DNA of 43,706 nucleotides from JAFGOG01 sp034429215. Its GTDB lineage: Bacteria > Chloroflexota > Anaerolineae > JAAYZQ01. Shown here piece by piece: positions 35,045 to 43,428 of this stretch; the first letter of the stretch is position 1; each line of letters begins with the position of its first letter. The position numbers and the translations under genes are program-made. The stretch is from positions 1-43,706 of the forward strand of contig DAOUGI010000123.1 in the NCBI GenBank assembly GCA_034429215.1. Reading direction: 5' to 3'. Under the pieces are notes generated by a model. The model did not search any database. It had not been told where the DNA came from and saw only the letters and a list, made by a program, of their open reading frames with translations.

Positions 35045-36223
35045 ATGCTCAAATTCGTGCGAGTTGCCGTCCTCATCGTGGCATTGCTCATCGTCGCCTT
35101 TGGACTGCTGATGGGCGGCCTGGGAATCGTCGCGAGTTTTGTGAATCCCGACACCGACCGGTTGATCGGGATCACCGGCAGCGCTGCCCTGCTGGTTCTG
35201 ACTGTAGGACTTGGCGCTGCGCTCGCCTGGCAGGCCTGGCGGGCTGTCAACGGGCGGGAATCTGGACCATTCCGACCGGGGCGGATCTGGCCTCTGGTGT
35301 TGGCCTTTCTGTTTGCCCTGGCCCTCGGTCAGACCATCTTGTCCTTCGACCTGCTCCCGGCGCTTACTTTTCCTCTTTTGCATGTGGTGGCTGCGGTCAT
35401 GCCCTCTGTGATCATCCTGGGTCTGGTTGCCCGGAGCCTATCAGGCCTCACCCGCTGGCGCGACATGGTGCTCCAAACTAGCAGTGGCGCCTTTGTAGCC
35501 ACAGCGATATCGTTTTTCCTGGAGACGATTGCCGGGCTGGGCTTGCTTGCCGTCGCCGTTGCTGTCGTGGCCCTGCAGCCGGGGGGACAAGAGCTTCTAG
35601 AGTCGCTGCTGGATCAGATGAAAAGCCCCACGGCGTTGGAAGATCCGGCCTTCCTGTCGTCCCTGGCCCAATCGCCGGTCGTCATCGGCCTGGCGTTGTT
35701 GGTCCTGGCGGTGGTGGTGCCGCTGATCGAAGAGGCGACCAAGACGCTCGGCGTTGGGCTGTTGTCCTACCGGCGGCCTTCTATGGCGCAAGCCTTTCTG
35801 TGGGGACTGGCCGGCGGCGCCGGTTTTGCCCTGACTGAGAGCTTGCTCAACACGCTCATGGGCCTGGATGGATGGCTCTTATCCATGCTGTCCCGGGTCG
35901 GCGCGACGATGCTCCACTGCTTTGTCGGCGGCTTAATGGGCCTGGCCTGGTACTATCTCCTGTCGGAACGGCGGTGGGTCCGGGGATTGGGGTTATATGC
36001 CGCGAGCGTCAGCTTTCATGGTCTTTGGAATGCCCTCGCCGGTGGGCTAACCCTCCTGTCGTTGCGGGCAGTAGGCACGGTGCCGGCAGGCACAGAACAG
36101 CCGTGGAGCGGGCTGGGGATGTTCGTGGTGCTTGCCCTGCTGGCCATACTGGCTCTGGTCGTGGTCTTTGGCCTGGTGCTGTTGACGCGCCGTGTCCGAA
36201 AATGGTCGGCGGCTGCGGTCTAG
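35045..36223 (+). CDS. PrsW-family intramembrane metalloprotease
   Basis: Polytopic membrane protein of 392 residues with about nine to ten helices. The family's conserved acidic and histidine residues are present: LIEEATKTLG (Glu229-Glu230), ALTESL (Glu265), MLHCFVGGLMG (His291) and SFHGLWNAL (His325), in this order within membrane helices. PrsW in Bacillus cleaves the anti-sigma factor RsiW at site 1; the substrate here is unknown. A large loop (about 183-205) lies between helices. The ATG at 35045 has AAGGGA upstream and begins directly with the first helix; the frame is open further upstream into the kinase promoter region. Divergent from the two-component system, with which it may be co-regulated through the palindrome at 34928. 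Confidence 0.82.
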   Translation: MLKFVRVAVLIVALLIVAFGLLMGGLGIVASFVNPDTDRLIGITGSAALLVLTVGLGAALAWQAWRAVNGRESGPFRPGRIWPLVLAFLFALALGQTILSFDLLPALTFPLLHVVAAVMPSVIILGLVARSLSGLTRWRDMVLQTSSGAFVATAISFFLETIAGLGLLAVAVAVVALQPGGQELLESLLDQMKSPTALEDPAFLSSLAQSPVVIGLALLVLAVVVPLIEEATKTLGVGLLSYRRPSMAQAFLWGLAGGAGFALTESLLNTLMGLDGWLLSMLSRVGATMLHCFVGGLMGLAWYYLLSERRWVRGLGLYAASVSFHGLWNALAGGLTLLSLRAVGTVPAGTEQPWSGLGMFVVLALLAILALVVVFGLVLLTRRVRKWSAAAV

Positions 36224-36234
36224 GACAGGATCGT

Positions 36235-37086
36235 TCAGGCCCAGTTCAGCTCGTTACGCACTACCAGCGTGGGTATGGGACAATGGCGCACCATGTAATC
36301 GGCGACGTCGTCCAGCATGCGGGACATCCAGCCCTGCCCGGCATGGGCGCCGATTACCACCAGATCGTAGCCCTTCGCCTCATCCATTAGCTCGTCACGC
36401 ACCAATCCCTCGCGCAGGTGGATCCGCGGCTCAAGGCCTGCCTCGGCGATGATCTCTTGGGCAGCGGCCAGAACCTGCACCCCCGGCAAGCCACTCTGCA
36501 AGTAAGAATCCAGCTCCATGCGCATTTGCTCCAGGCCGGTGAACATCAACGGTACCTGTGAGGCGATGTGCACCACAGTCAGCTCGGCCTGAAAGGCGTG
36601 AGCTAGGCCTACTGCCACACGTACGTCGATCAGGGCGTGCTCGGCGGTCCCAACACCGACCAGAATACGGCGGATGGCAGGCGGCGCCTGGCGGGCCACC
36701 AATACCGACGCATTGGTGTCGTGTACCATACGCCGGATGCGTGAGCCATGGGCCAGCTCGTCGAGGCGGCCTTGTCCGGTCGGCGCGGCGATCAACAGGT
36801 CGTATGCTCCGGCTTCACACCGCTCGCACAGCACCTCTAGCGGAGAGCCCTGCGCCGTTTCGAATACAATCGAGCCTTGCACTCTTGCTGGCAACCGGGC
36901 CAGGATGGCCTGGCGCAGCTTGAGGGTTTCCCGCTCGGCTGCACTTTGGGAATCCCGCTTGGCCGGCATCAGCACCGTCACGCGGGCAGGAATATGATCC
37001 AGCCAGAGTGCAGCCAGGGCCAGTGCGTCGTTTGATGTCGGTAGATCGTCGATATAGATCAAGATATCCATCGTCGGCACGCTCAC
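36235..37086 (-). CDS. Tandem universal stress protein (UspA x2)
   Basis: Two UspA domains in tandem (about residues 6-135 and 140-283). The second begins RRILVGVGTAEHALIDV and ends DLVVIGAHAGQGWMSRMLDD... PIPTLVV, close to the ATP-binding GxxG-9x-G(S/T) region, though not all glycines are conserved, so ATP binding is uncertain. The start is either GTG at 37086 (GTGA overlap with the transporter-like gene) or ATG at 37071, where the protein begins MDILIYID; neither has a strong ribosome site, which suggests translational coupling. Last gene of a four-gene overlapping operon. Confidence 0.85.
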   Translation of the reverse strand: MSVPTMDILIYIDDLPTSNDALALAALWLDHIPARVTVLMPAKRDSQSAAERETLKLRQAILARLPARVQGSIVFETAQGSPLEVLCERCEAGAYDLLIAAPTGQGRLDELAHGSRIRRMVHDTNASVLVARQAPPAIRRILVGVGTAEHALIDVRVAVGLAHAFQAELTVVHIASQVPLMFTGLEQMRMELDSYLQSGLPGVQVLAAAQEIIAEAGLEPRIHLREGLVRDELMDEAKGYDLVVIGAHAGQGWMSRMLDDVADYMVRHCPIPTLVVRNELNWA

Positions 37087-38159
37087 AGCAGCAGCAAAAT
37101 GATGGGGATGACAAAGATCAGCCCCACGAAAACAGCCAGGGTACGGTTATCGTGTAGGATGAGCTCCAAAACTCGCTCGATCGTGCGTTGGTAGAGTGAA
37201 TAGTTAAACCCCAACGCCACGATCGAAATGGCCGCAACACTGAGCATCTCGGTTAGCACGATCAAGAACGCCGAGATCTGGCCGGGTGGATGGGGGATCA
37301 ACAGTGCCGCCAGCAGGGTGTCGATAAAGGTCGTCACGTTGGCGCCCATGATGTAGGGAATGATGTTCTCACGTCGGACGTACCCCTTGACGGCCATTGG
37401 CACCAGCAACGATATAGAGACCGAAACAGACAGCGTGATGAAGGTGATGCCGGCGCCCAGCAGCACCATAAAGATCGGCCTGTAGACCAGTTCGGTAATG
37501 CGGCTGAAGCGGGTAGAGTGAGGGTCGATCTCGGGCAGGGCCTGGTCAAAGACTTTGAATGCCGCCAGTAATGTGCCGATGCCTAGGACGAAAATCAGGA
37601 AATTCGGCAGGTGCAGCCGGTTGGCGATGAGATCCACAATCGGGTCGTAGACGGCTGCCAGAAAAGAGGTCATCTGCCGCCCGCCGCCAACCTGCAATCC
37701 ATCCAGCCAATGGTTGTTCAGAGTCAGATACCCCACCCCCATTGCCGGCAGATAGATGGTGGCTGTGACCAACAGCGACAGGATGCCGATGCTGATGCTG
37801 GATCCCCGCTGCTTGCCCCGCAGCCAATACACAAACCCCACGAACAGGACGATGAACGATGCCCCAAGCCGGGAGCCGGTGATCATGGCAAATGCTTCGA
37901 TGCCAGACAGCAACTGGCCGCCGAACAGCGTCAGCGAGATAGCAGCCACCGGCGATCCGCTGAGCACCACGTAGGCCATCAACCAGCCAAACCCCAGTGC
38001 GTTGACCATCCCGCTCACTTGCAGATGGTCCATCAATGGCTTGAGGCCTGATGCGCCTTTTTTCAGCAGCCACAGCGCCAGGATAAAGATCAGAATGCCG
38101 GCGACGGCCAGCGCGATACGGCGCGTGTACTGACCGAGAGAAGCCCGGGTCAGGCCCAT
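37083..38159 (-). CDS. Na/Pi-cotransporter-like membrane protein
   Basis: Polytopic protein of 358 residues with eight or more helices and an internal duplication. Two re-entrant-type motifs are seen: GSPVAAISLTLFGG with ITGSRLGASF in the first half, and YIMGANVTTFIDTLLAALLI in the second half, as in the Na+/phosphate cotransporter family II (NptA/PF02690). No PhoU domain follows. Substrate is inferred from family only. It overlaps ThiI upstream by 10 bp and the Usp gene downstream by 4 bp. Confidence 0.7.
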   Translation of the reverse strand: MGLTRASLGQYTRRIALAVAGILIFILALWLLKKGASGLKPLMDHLQVSGMVNALGFGWLMAYVVLSGSPVAAISLTLFGGQLLSGIEAFAMITGSRLGASFIVLFVGFVYWLRGKQRGSSISIGILSLLVTATIYLPAMGVGYLTLNNHWLDGLQVGGGRQMTSFLAAVYDPIVDLIANRLHLPNFLIFVLGIGTLLAAFKVFDQALPEIDPHSTRFSRITELVYRPIFMVLLGAGITFITLSVSVSISLLVPMAVKGYVRRENIIPYIMGANVTTFIDTLLAALLIPHPPGQISAFLIVLTEMLSVAAISIVALGFNYSLYQRTIERVLELILHDNRTLAVFVGLIFVIPIILLLL

Positions 38160-39400
38160 TCCACGCGCGCTCCGGCTACCCCTGTCCCCACCAGCCGGGC
38201 CATGTCCAGGCCTGCCTCTGCCGCCTCGACGTCGGCCAGCGCCGGCCGGGTGATGACCTGACGGGGCATGAGAAACTGGCAGCAGTCGTCGCCCGCTTCG
38301 ATAGAAATCTCGTAGGTGCCGATGGTTTTGGCCAGGGCGATGATTTCGACCTTGTCCAGACCGATGAGTGGGCGCAGGATGGGTAGTGCGGCCACGGCTT
38401 CGACGACCCGCAGGCTTTGCAGGGTCTGCGAGGCGACCTGACCCAAGCTCTCGCCGGTTACCAGGGCCAGCCCGTCCTCGCGGCGGAGCAGTTCCTCAGC
38501 GATGCGCACCATCAACCGCCGGTAGAGGAGGATGCGCATCGAGGCGGGGGCGTCTACCACCATCTCCCGCTGGGTCTCACCGATAGGCACCACATAGTAC
38601 TTGCCCAAGATGCCATAGGGGCGCAGGGCGGTCACCAGGCGTTTTACCTTATCCTGCGAGCTCATCCAATTGCCAAAGGGGCTGCTGTGAAAATGGACCG
38701 GGATCACCTGGCAGCCGCGCTTGAGCGCATAGTAGCCGGCCACGGGTGAATCGATGCCGCCGGACAGGAGCAAGCCTGCTGTGCCGCTGGCTCCCACCGG
38801 CAGCCCGCCGATGCCCGGTACGCGGTCCATGTAGAAATAGGCCTCCTCAAACAGCATCTCGATGTGGATGACCAGGTCCGGGTGGGTCAGGTCGACCCGC
38901 CAGCCGGTGGCTGCCTGGACGTGATCGCCCACCTCGGCGCTGATCTGTGGCGAGGTGAGTGGAAAGCGCTTGTCAGCACGGTTGGTTTCCACCCTGAACG
39001 AGAGGGGGGTTGGCGGCTGCCCTGCTTCCCTTCCCTGCGCTTGCTCCGGCAAGAGATCGCAGGCCAGGCCGCTGGGCCGTAGGGAGAGCCCCTTCAGAGA
39101 AGGGGACTGCCGCAGGACGCGGAGCACGCCGGCCACCAATGCTCCCATATCCTTCGGGGTGCTGTAGGCCTGCGCTATGTAGGCGATGCCGGGTACAGTC
39201 CGCAGCCGTTCGGCGGCAGCAGCGCTGTCGGCTCCGGCTCCCAGGGTCACCAGCAGGCGGCCCGATAGTCGCTCGATGTTGGCCACCTCCGGCCCGGTCA
39301 GCCGCTGTTGGATGTTGCGCTGCAGATGCCGCTCGAAAAAGCCCCGGTTCTTGCCTTTGAGGCCGATCTCGGAATAGTGGATCACGAGGTACGGCGGCAT
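38150..39400 (-). CDS. thiI: tRNA 4-thiouridine synthetase ThiI
   Basis: Makes 4-thiouridine at position 8 of tRNA and can supply sulfur for thiazole. NFLD and THUMP domains occupy residues 1-185 (HYSEIGLKGKNRGFFERHL at the start). The adenylating PP-loop is LLLSGGIDSPVAGYYAL (213-219 as SGGIDSP). The EAGDDCCQFL cysteine region is near residue 355. There is no rhodanese domain, as in Bacillus ThiI. The THUMP region has an extra loop of about 25 residues (GLACDLLPEQAQGREAGQPP, about 111-130) before FRVETNRADKRFP. Overlaps neighbours on both sides (19 bp and 10 bp). Confidence 0.93.
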   Translation of the reverse strand: MPPYLVIHYSEIGLKGKNRGFFERHLQRNIQQRLTGPEVANIERLSGRLLVTLGAGADSAAAAERLRTVPGIAYIAQAYSTPKDMGALVAGVLRVLRQSPSLKGLSLRPSGLACDLLPEQAQGREAGQPPTPLSFRVETNRADKRFPLTSPQISAEVGDHVQAATGWRVDLTHPDLVIHIEMLFEEAYFYMDRVPGIGGLPVGASGTAGLLLSGGIDSPVAGYYALKRGCQVIPVHFHSSPFGNWMSSQDKVKRLVTALRPYGILGKYYVVPIGETQREMVVDAPASMRILLYRRLMVRIAEELLRREDGLALVTGESLGQVASQTLQSLRVVEAVAALPILRPLIGLDKVEIIALAKTIGTYEISIEAGDDCCQFLMPRQVITRPALADVEAAEAGLDMARLVGTGVAGARVEWA

Positions 39401-40344
39401 AATTCCCCCACTATCATGCCTGCCAGGCGGGCCATAGCCGCGTTGCTGGAAGCCAGGATCACGTCAGCATCCCACAGCTTTGCTTCATCGGCAGCCGAGA
39501 CCCGCGGATCGTCGTCGAGGCGCGACAGGCGCGCGACGATCCAGGGCTCGCTTGAGTGCTTATCCCGGGAGCTAAGCCCAAGGCGCCGGTGCTCGTCCAG
39601 GGCGGCGGTCAACACGCTCACCGGATTGCAGGCGGTGTCTTGCCCATACATCAGGTCGAGCAGGATGACCGCGACCTGCGGATCGGCCAGTGCCTGGAGC
39701 AGCTTGGGCTGCCATAGCGAAAAATCGGGTTGGATGCAGACGGTGAGGGCCGACCCCAGTCGGGCATCGCCGGCCTCGGCCGCCAGGCCGGACAGCATCA
39801 ACTGGGCCTCGTGGCCGAATATCTCGTCGGTGAACAGGCCGTAGAGCCGGTGCCGCGCCGGGGTGAACCTGGGCTGTAGCTCGCGGGCCATACCGGCCAA
39901 CTGCTCCTTCTGGTCCTCCAGGCCGGCGGACACCAGGGCTTGATCCCAACCTCGCGCCCAGGCCGCAGCGCGCATCGCCGCTTCGTCGAGCCGCGCTGCC
40001 GGGATGGCTCCTGCCTTCCAGATGGAGCGCGGGTCGCTGCCCAAAAGGCAGACGATGGTTGGCTTGTCGCTGTCGCCTACTTGGGCCAGCGTCTGCGTGA
40101 CGGCAACTGGAGAAGGGCCCCCGGCGGCGAGAACAATCACACCGGTAGCCGGGTCGGTCTGGAGAGCCTGGAGGCCGGCCGATAGAGCCTTGCCCCTGCC
40201 CCTTGGGCTTGCCCCGAAAAGCTGCGACACGCCCACCTGGTCGCGAGCCAGCAGGCAAATAATCTCCTGCATGGCAGCGCGGCTGGTCGCCACGATTCCC
40301 ACCGGCCCTTTGAGCACTGCGCCGAGCCCTGCTTGTTTGTCCAT
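39382..40344 (-). CDS. FdrA-like / succinyl-CoA-synthetase-alpha-like protein
   Basis: A protein of about 320 residues. Residues 10-130 resemble the CoA-binding Rossmann domain of succinyl-CoA synthetase alpha and FdrA (GPVGIVATSRAAMQEI, GVSQLFGASPRGRGKALSAG, VIVLAAGGPSP). Residues 160-320 have a second alpha/beta domain (QPDFSLWQPKLLQALADPQV, VILLDLMYG, PWIVARLSRLDDDP). FdrA proteins act with ureide/allantoin catabolic enzymes, but none are here, and the family's third part is missing. The ATG at 40344 has AGGTGA upstream; a GTG 12 bases earlier is possible. First gene of the thiI operon; only a weak TAAAAT (40372-40377) is seen as a candidate -10. Confidence 0.5.
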   Translation of the reverse strand: MDKQAGLGAVLKGPVGIVATSRAAMQEIICLLARDQVGVSQLFGASPRGRGKALSAGLQALQTDPATGVIVLAAGGPSPVAVTQTLAQVGDSDKPTIVCLLGSDPRSIWKAGAIPAARLDEAAMRAAAWARGWDQALVSAGLEDQKEQLAGMARELQPRFTPARHRLYGLFTDEIFGHEAQLMLSGLAAEAGDARLGSALTVCIQPDFSLWQPKLLQALADPQVAVILLDLMYGQDTACNPVSVLTAALDEHRRLGLSSRDKHSSEPWIVARLSRLDDDPRVSAADEAKLWDADVILASSNAAMARLAGMIVGELCRRTS

Positions 40345-40449
40345 ATCACCAGTCACCTAAATCGCCGCGCTATTTTACCACGCCACGCGGAAATCGATAA
40401 ATCGGCAAGTGCTGGGTGCGCGAGTTGGCTGATTCATTGACTCGATAAT
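40345..40449. other. Divergent intergenic region
   Basis: Between the FdrA-like gene and the tmRNA promoter. One weak minus-strand -10 (TAAAAT at 40372-40377) without a good -35; no other feature seen. Confidence 0.35.
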
Positions 40450-40478
40450 TTGCCCATTTGCCCCACAAGTGATATAAT
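40450..40478 (+). promoter_or_regulatory. Promoter of the tmRNA gene
   Basis: TTGCCC (40450-40455), 17 bases, perfect TATAAT (40473-40478). A GGGG start of the mature RNA lies 18 bases after the -10. Confidence 0.75.
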
Positions 40479-40495
40479 CTCATATGCATCAGCCT

Positions 40496-40901
40496 GGGGA
40501 TGAAACGGCTTCGACAGGGAAGGCTGGGCAGGGACTGCAAGCCGCGGAGCCTGGACCGCGTTAAAACCGGGCAACGATCAAGTGCCAAACAACGCACTCA
40601 ACCCGCTTTCGCGCTCGCCGCGTAATCGGTAACGCGAAAGCCTGACCGCTAGACGGTCACGTCCGCCCTTTCCCGCTCCCAGGGGCAAGACCGGCGGGCG
40701 ACAGCAAACTGGGGGTGCCCTCCCACGGACACCGATAAGTGGGACCAGAGGCGGGGAGTTCATGCGCCCCGCATCGGTTGGCTAGAGCGGAACCCTGTTG
40801 GTCGGGGTCTGCTTGGGCGAGAACCAAAAGGCCAACTAAGCTTGTAGCACGTTTCTGTTCGAATTTTCTGGACGCGGGTTCGACTCCCGCCATCTCCACC
40901 A
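40496..40901 (+). ncRNA. ssrA: Transfer-messenger RNA (tmRNA)
   Basis: Rescues stalled ribosomes by trans-translation. The 5' end GGGGATGAAACGGCTTCGAC is canonical. The acceptor stem GGGGAUG pairs with CAUCUCC, keeping the G3-U pair that marks alanine charging, followed by A and an encoded CCA (40899-40901). The T-arm GGGTTCGACTCCC is present. The resume codon is GCC at 40584 and the open frame runs to TAA at 40623, coding for the 13-residue tag AKQRTQPAFALAA, whose AFALAA ending fits ClpXP-type degradation signals. Several pseudoknot-like stems lie between the tag and the 3' half. Confidence 0.97.
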
Positions 40902-40906
40902 AGCAG

Positions 40907-40942
40907 GGGAGTGGATACCGTTCCGCTCCCTTGTTCTATTCT
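40907..40942 (+). terminator. Intrinsic terminator after tmRNA
   Basis: GGGAGTGGA (40907-40915) pairs with TCCGCTCCC (40922-40930; one T-G pair), loop of six, then TTGTTCTATTCT. It lies between tmRNA and the downstream kinase gene, which has no other visible promoter, so some readthrough is implied. Confidence 0.75.
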
Positions 40943-40963
40943 AGTGGCATAACGGAGACGATC

Positions 40964-42313
40964 ATGGACTCCAGGATTACGCACGTGATCAAGCGAACGG
41001 GGGCGGTGGTGCCCTTTAACGCCGGGCGGATTACCAACGCCATCTACCGGGCAGTGGTGGCGGTCGGAGGTCGCGATCGTGCGACTGCGGAGCGTCTCAC
41101 CGAGCAGGTGGTGGCGGCATTGGAGGCGCAGACGCCGCCCGGCCGGTCCCCAACTATCGAAGAGATCCAGGACGTGGTTGAGAAGGTCCTGATCCACAAC
41201 GGTCACGCCACAGTGGCCAAGGCCTATATCCTGTATCGCGAGGAACGGGCCAGGCGGCGCCGCGAGAAAGCCGGCCGGGGTTACAAAGAGTCGGGCAACA
41301 TCCCTTGGCGCAAGATCTACGAAGTGCTGCGCTGGTCGGTCGACCACAACCTGCACACGGTCGAGTCGCTGAACGAGCGGATCGCCCGCGGCGAGTTCGC
41401 CGACATTGTGCGGGAATCGGATCGTTACTACGAAGAAGAGATCGAAACAGCCGTCCAGCTCATCACCGAAAGGCGAGGTGAGGTCCGGCTGGTCATCATC
41501 GCCGGTCCTTCTTCGTCAGGCAAGACGACCACGACCACCAAGCTCGGACGATACCTGTCCAGGGAAGGCCTGAGCTTGGTAGCTCTCAATGTGGACAACT
41601 ACTTCTTCAATCTCGATCTCCATCCCAAGGATGAGTATGGCGATCACGATTTTGAAACCCCCCAGGCGCTCGATCTGGCGCTGATCAATGAGCACCTGGT
41701 GCGGCTGGTGGCCGGCGAGCAGGTGCTGCTCCCTCGCTACGACTTCAAGGAGGGTAAGCGCTACGACGCCGTCACGCCGATGCAGATCGGGCCGGGTGAC
41801 ATTGTCCTGATCGATAGCTTGCATGGCCTCTATCCGCCCATGACCCAGGACGTGCCGCCCGAGACCAAGTTTGAGCTCTATATCGAGACGCTCCTGCAAA
41901 TGAAGGGGCCAGATGGGCGGATGATCCGTTGGACCGATCTGCGGTTGATGCGGCGGATGATCCGCGATGCCAGTTATCGCAGCTACGATCCGCGCCGCAC
42001 GTTAGAGCATTGGCACTATGTGCGGTCGAGTGAGATGCGCAACATCATCCCCTACGTCAACGCCACCGACTATATCATCAACGGGGCGCTCTCCTACGAG
42101 CTGCCGGTCATGCGCCCGCGGTTGTTGGACCATTTCTCCCGGTGGGCGGCCGATTACCAGGATGATCCGCTCAGGGTCGACGCCTGCGAGCGTGCCGAAC
42201 GGGTGAGCAAGCTGTTGCAAGCCGTCGCGCCGGTTGGGCCGGAACAAGAAAAGCTCATCCCACCCGGCTCGCACCTGCGGGAGTTTATTGGGGGGAGCTG
42301 TTACGAGTACTGA
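40964..42313 (+). CDS. ATP-cone/uridine-kinase-like fusion
   Basis: A 449-residue protein. Residues 3-92 are an ATP-cone (ITHVIKRTGAVVPFNAGRI; IEEIQDVVEKVLIHNGHATV), the allosteric nucleotide-binding domain of ribonucleotide reductase and NrdR. A linker (about 100-170) precedes a P-loop kinase: Walker A GPSSSGKTT (181-189), VDNYFFNLDLHPKDEYGDHDF with the substrate-site aspartate, LLPRYDFKEGKR, LIDSLHGLYP, and IIPYVNATDYIINGALSYEL. The kinase part matches the uridine kinase/phosphoribulokinase type that in clostridia and Thermotogales carries an N-terminal TGS domain; here the ATP-cone takes that place. Expected to phosphorylate a nucleoside. ATG chosen for ACGGAGACG upstream. Coding ends overlap with convergent mobA by 29 bp. 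Confidence 0.82.
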   Translation: MDSRITHVIKRTGAVVPFNAGRITNAIYRAVVAVGGRDRATAERLTEQVVAALEAQTPPGRSPTIEEIQDVVEKVLIHNGHATVAKAYILYREERARRRREKAGRGYKESGNIPWRKIYEVLRWSVDHNLHTVESLNERIARGEFADIVRESDRYYEEEIETAVQLITERRGEVRLVIIAGPSSSGKTTTTTKLGRYLSREGLSLVALNVDNYFFNLDLHPKDEYGDHDFETPQALDLALINEHLVRLVAGEQVLLPRYDFKEGKRYDAVTPMQIGPGDIVLIDSLHGLYPPMTQDVPPETKFELYIETLLQMKGPDGRMIRWTDLRLMRRMIRDASYRSYDPRRTLEHWHYVRSSEMRNIIPYVNATDYIINGALSYELPVMRPRLLDHFSRWAADYQDDPLRVDACERAERVSKLLQAVAPVGPEQEKLIPPGSHLREFIGGSCYEY

Positions 42314-42917
42314 TCAGCCTCTGTGCCTCTTCCCAATCCTGCGGCGTGTTGATGTTGACAAATGACAGGCGCAGGGGGTCGAGCCTCTCGATCTCATCCT
42401 CTTCGACGTATCGAATATTGACATAAGGGAAAAAGGCTGTGATCTTGCGCCGGCCTTCGTCCAGGAGGCGGGCCATCCACGGCAAGCAGGTGCGGCTATA
42501 CACGGCGTGGAGCGGCTCCAACATGCCTGCCAGGCGGGGGACAACCACGTCGTGGTCGGGCGCCACCGACAGCATATAGTGCAATAGGGGCGGATTGAGA
42601 AACGGCATGTCGCAGGCCACCACCAGGGCGTAGGGGTGGCGAGCGGCCTTCAGGCCGGAATAGATGCCCATCAGCGAGCCTTCGCCCGGCCGTTCGTCGG
42701 TCACCAGGCGCACTGCCATCCCCAGTGGCTCGAGGCGTTCGGGGGTGTTGGTCACGACGATCAAGTCATCGCTGAGGACGGCAAGCTGTTGGATCGTGCG
42801 GACTATCAGCGGCTGTCCGGCCAGCAGCAAGAGGGACTTGTCGGCGCCCAACCGGGAACTCTTGCCGCCGGCCAGCACCACCGCGCTGGTGGAAGAGGGA
42901 TCGATATCAGCGTTCAT
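42285..42917 (-). CDS. mobA: Molybdenum cofactor guanylyltransferase (MobA)
   Basis: Adds GMP to molybdopterin to form the guanine-dinucleotide cofactor. LAGGKSSRLGADK (about residues 16-28) is the nucleotide-binding loop, ACDMPFLNP (about 104) holds the metal-binding aspartate, and TNTPERLEPLG lies between. About 210 residues, normal length. The ATG at 42917 is preferred to a TTG at 42938. No ribosome site is evident. The 42937-42980 hairpin separates it from acpP. The molybdopterin family of related nucleotidyltransferases is the alternative. Confidence 0.85.
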   Translation of the reverse strand: MNADIDPSSTSAVVLAGGKSSRLGADKSLLLLAGQPLIVRTIQQLAVLSDDLIVVTNTPERLEPLGMAVRLVTDERPGEGSLMGIYSGLKAARHPYALVVACDMPFLNPPLLHYMLSVAPDHDVVVPRLAGMLEPLHAVYSRTCLPWMARLLDEGRRKITAFFPYVNIRYVEEDEIERLDPLRLSFVNINTPQDWEEAQRLISTRNSSPQ

Positions 42918-42936
42918 GGTTGCAGCACACTTGAGC

Positions 42937-42980
42937 AACGGCGCTAACGACCGGCCCCCTTGCCGGTCGCCAGCGCCGTT
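42937..42980. terminator. Long hairpin between acpP and mobA
   Basis: AACGGCGCT (42937-42945) pairs with AGCGCCGTT (42972-42980) and CGACCGG (42948-42954) with CCGGTCG (42963-42969), separated by small internal loops. No T-run on either strand, so it may terminate weakly or protect the acpP transcript's 3' end. Confidence 0.45.
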
Positions 42981-43010
42981 GTGGCACTAGCGCAAGAATG
43001 GTGCCTGTGG

Positions 43011-43253
43011 CTATTCGCCGGCTTCCACGCGAGAGCCCAAATAGTCCACGGCCTGGCGCACAGTCTTGATCTTTTGCGCCTCGTCGTCCGAGATCTCGCC
43101 GCCAAACTCGTCCTCGAAGGCCATGATCAGCTCGACGAGGTCCAACGAGTCGGCCTCCAAGTCTTCCTTGAAACGTGCATCTATGGTGACGCGCTCGGCG
43201 TCAACTCCCAATTCGCGAACGATGATCGCCTTGATTTTTTCGAACAGATCCAT
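43011..43253 (-). CDS. acpP: Acyl carrier protein
   Basis: Carries fatty-acyl intermediates on a phosphopantetheine arm. 80 residues, the four-helix acidic protein with the attachment serine in EADSLDLVEL (Ser37). ATFKEDLEADSLD and the EDEFGGEISDDEAQKI region are canonical. GGGAGG precedes the ATG. No other fatty-acid gene is adjacent in the window. Confidence 0.97.
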   Translation of the reverse strand: MDLFEKIKAIIVRELGVDAERVTIDARFKEDLEADSLDLVELIMAFEDEFGGEISDDEAQKIKTVRQAVDYLGSRVEAGE

Positions 43254-43381
43254 GTTTTATCAACCTCCCAGACAATTTTAGTCGGCGTGTTGCGGTGATC
43301 CCGCAGAATTGGCCTATTCTACCAGCGGTGGAATGGTACACAAGACAACTGGCGTTCCACTAGTCGCCCGAATTTCGCTGG
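43254..43381. other. 5' leader of acpP
   Basis: About 120 nt between the promoter and the acpP start. I see no strong hairpin or conserved block. Confidence 0.4.
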
Positions 43382-43410
43382 ATTGTAGCATATAACCGCT
43401 GAGTCGTCAA
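43382..43410 (-). promoter_or_regulatory. Sigma-70 promoter of acpP
   Basis: Minus strand TTGACG (43405-43410), 17 bases, TACAAT (43382-43387). Confidence 0.7.
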
Positions 43411-43428
43411 ATGGGACTGGCTGGGCGT

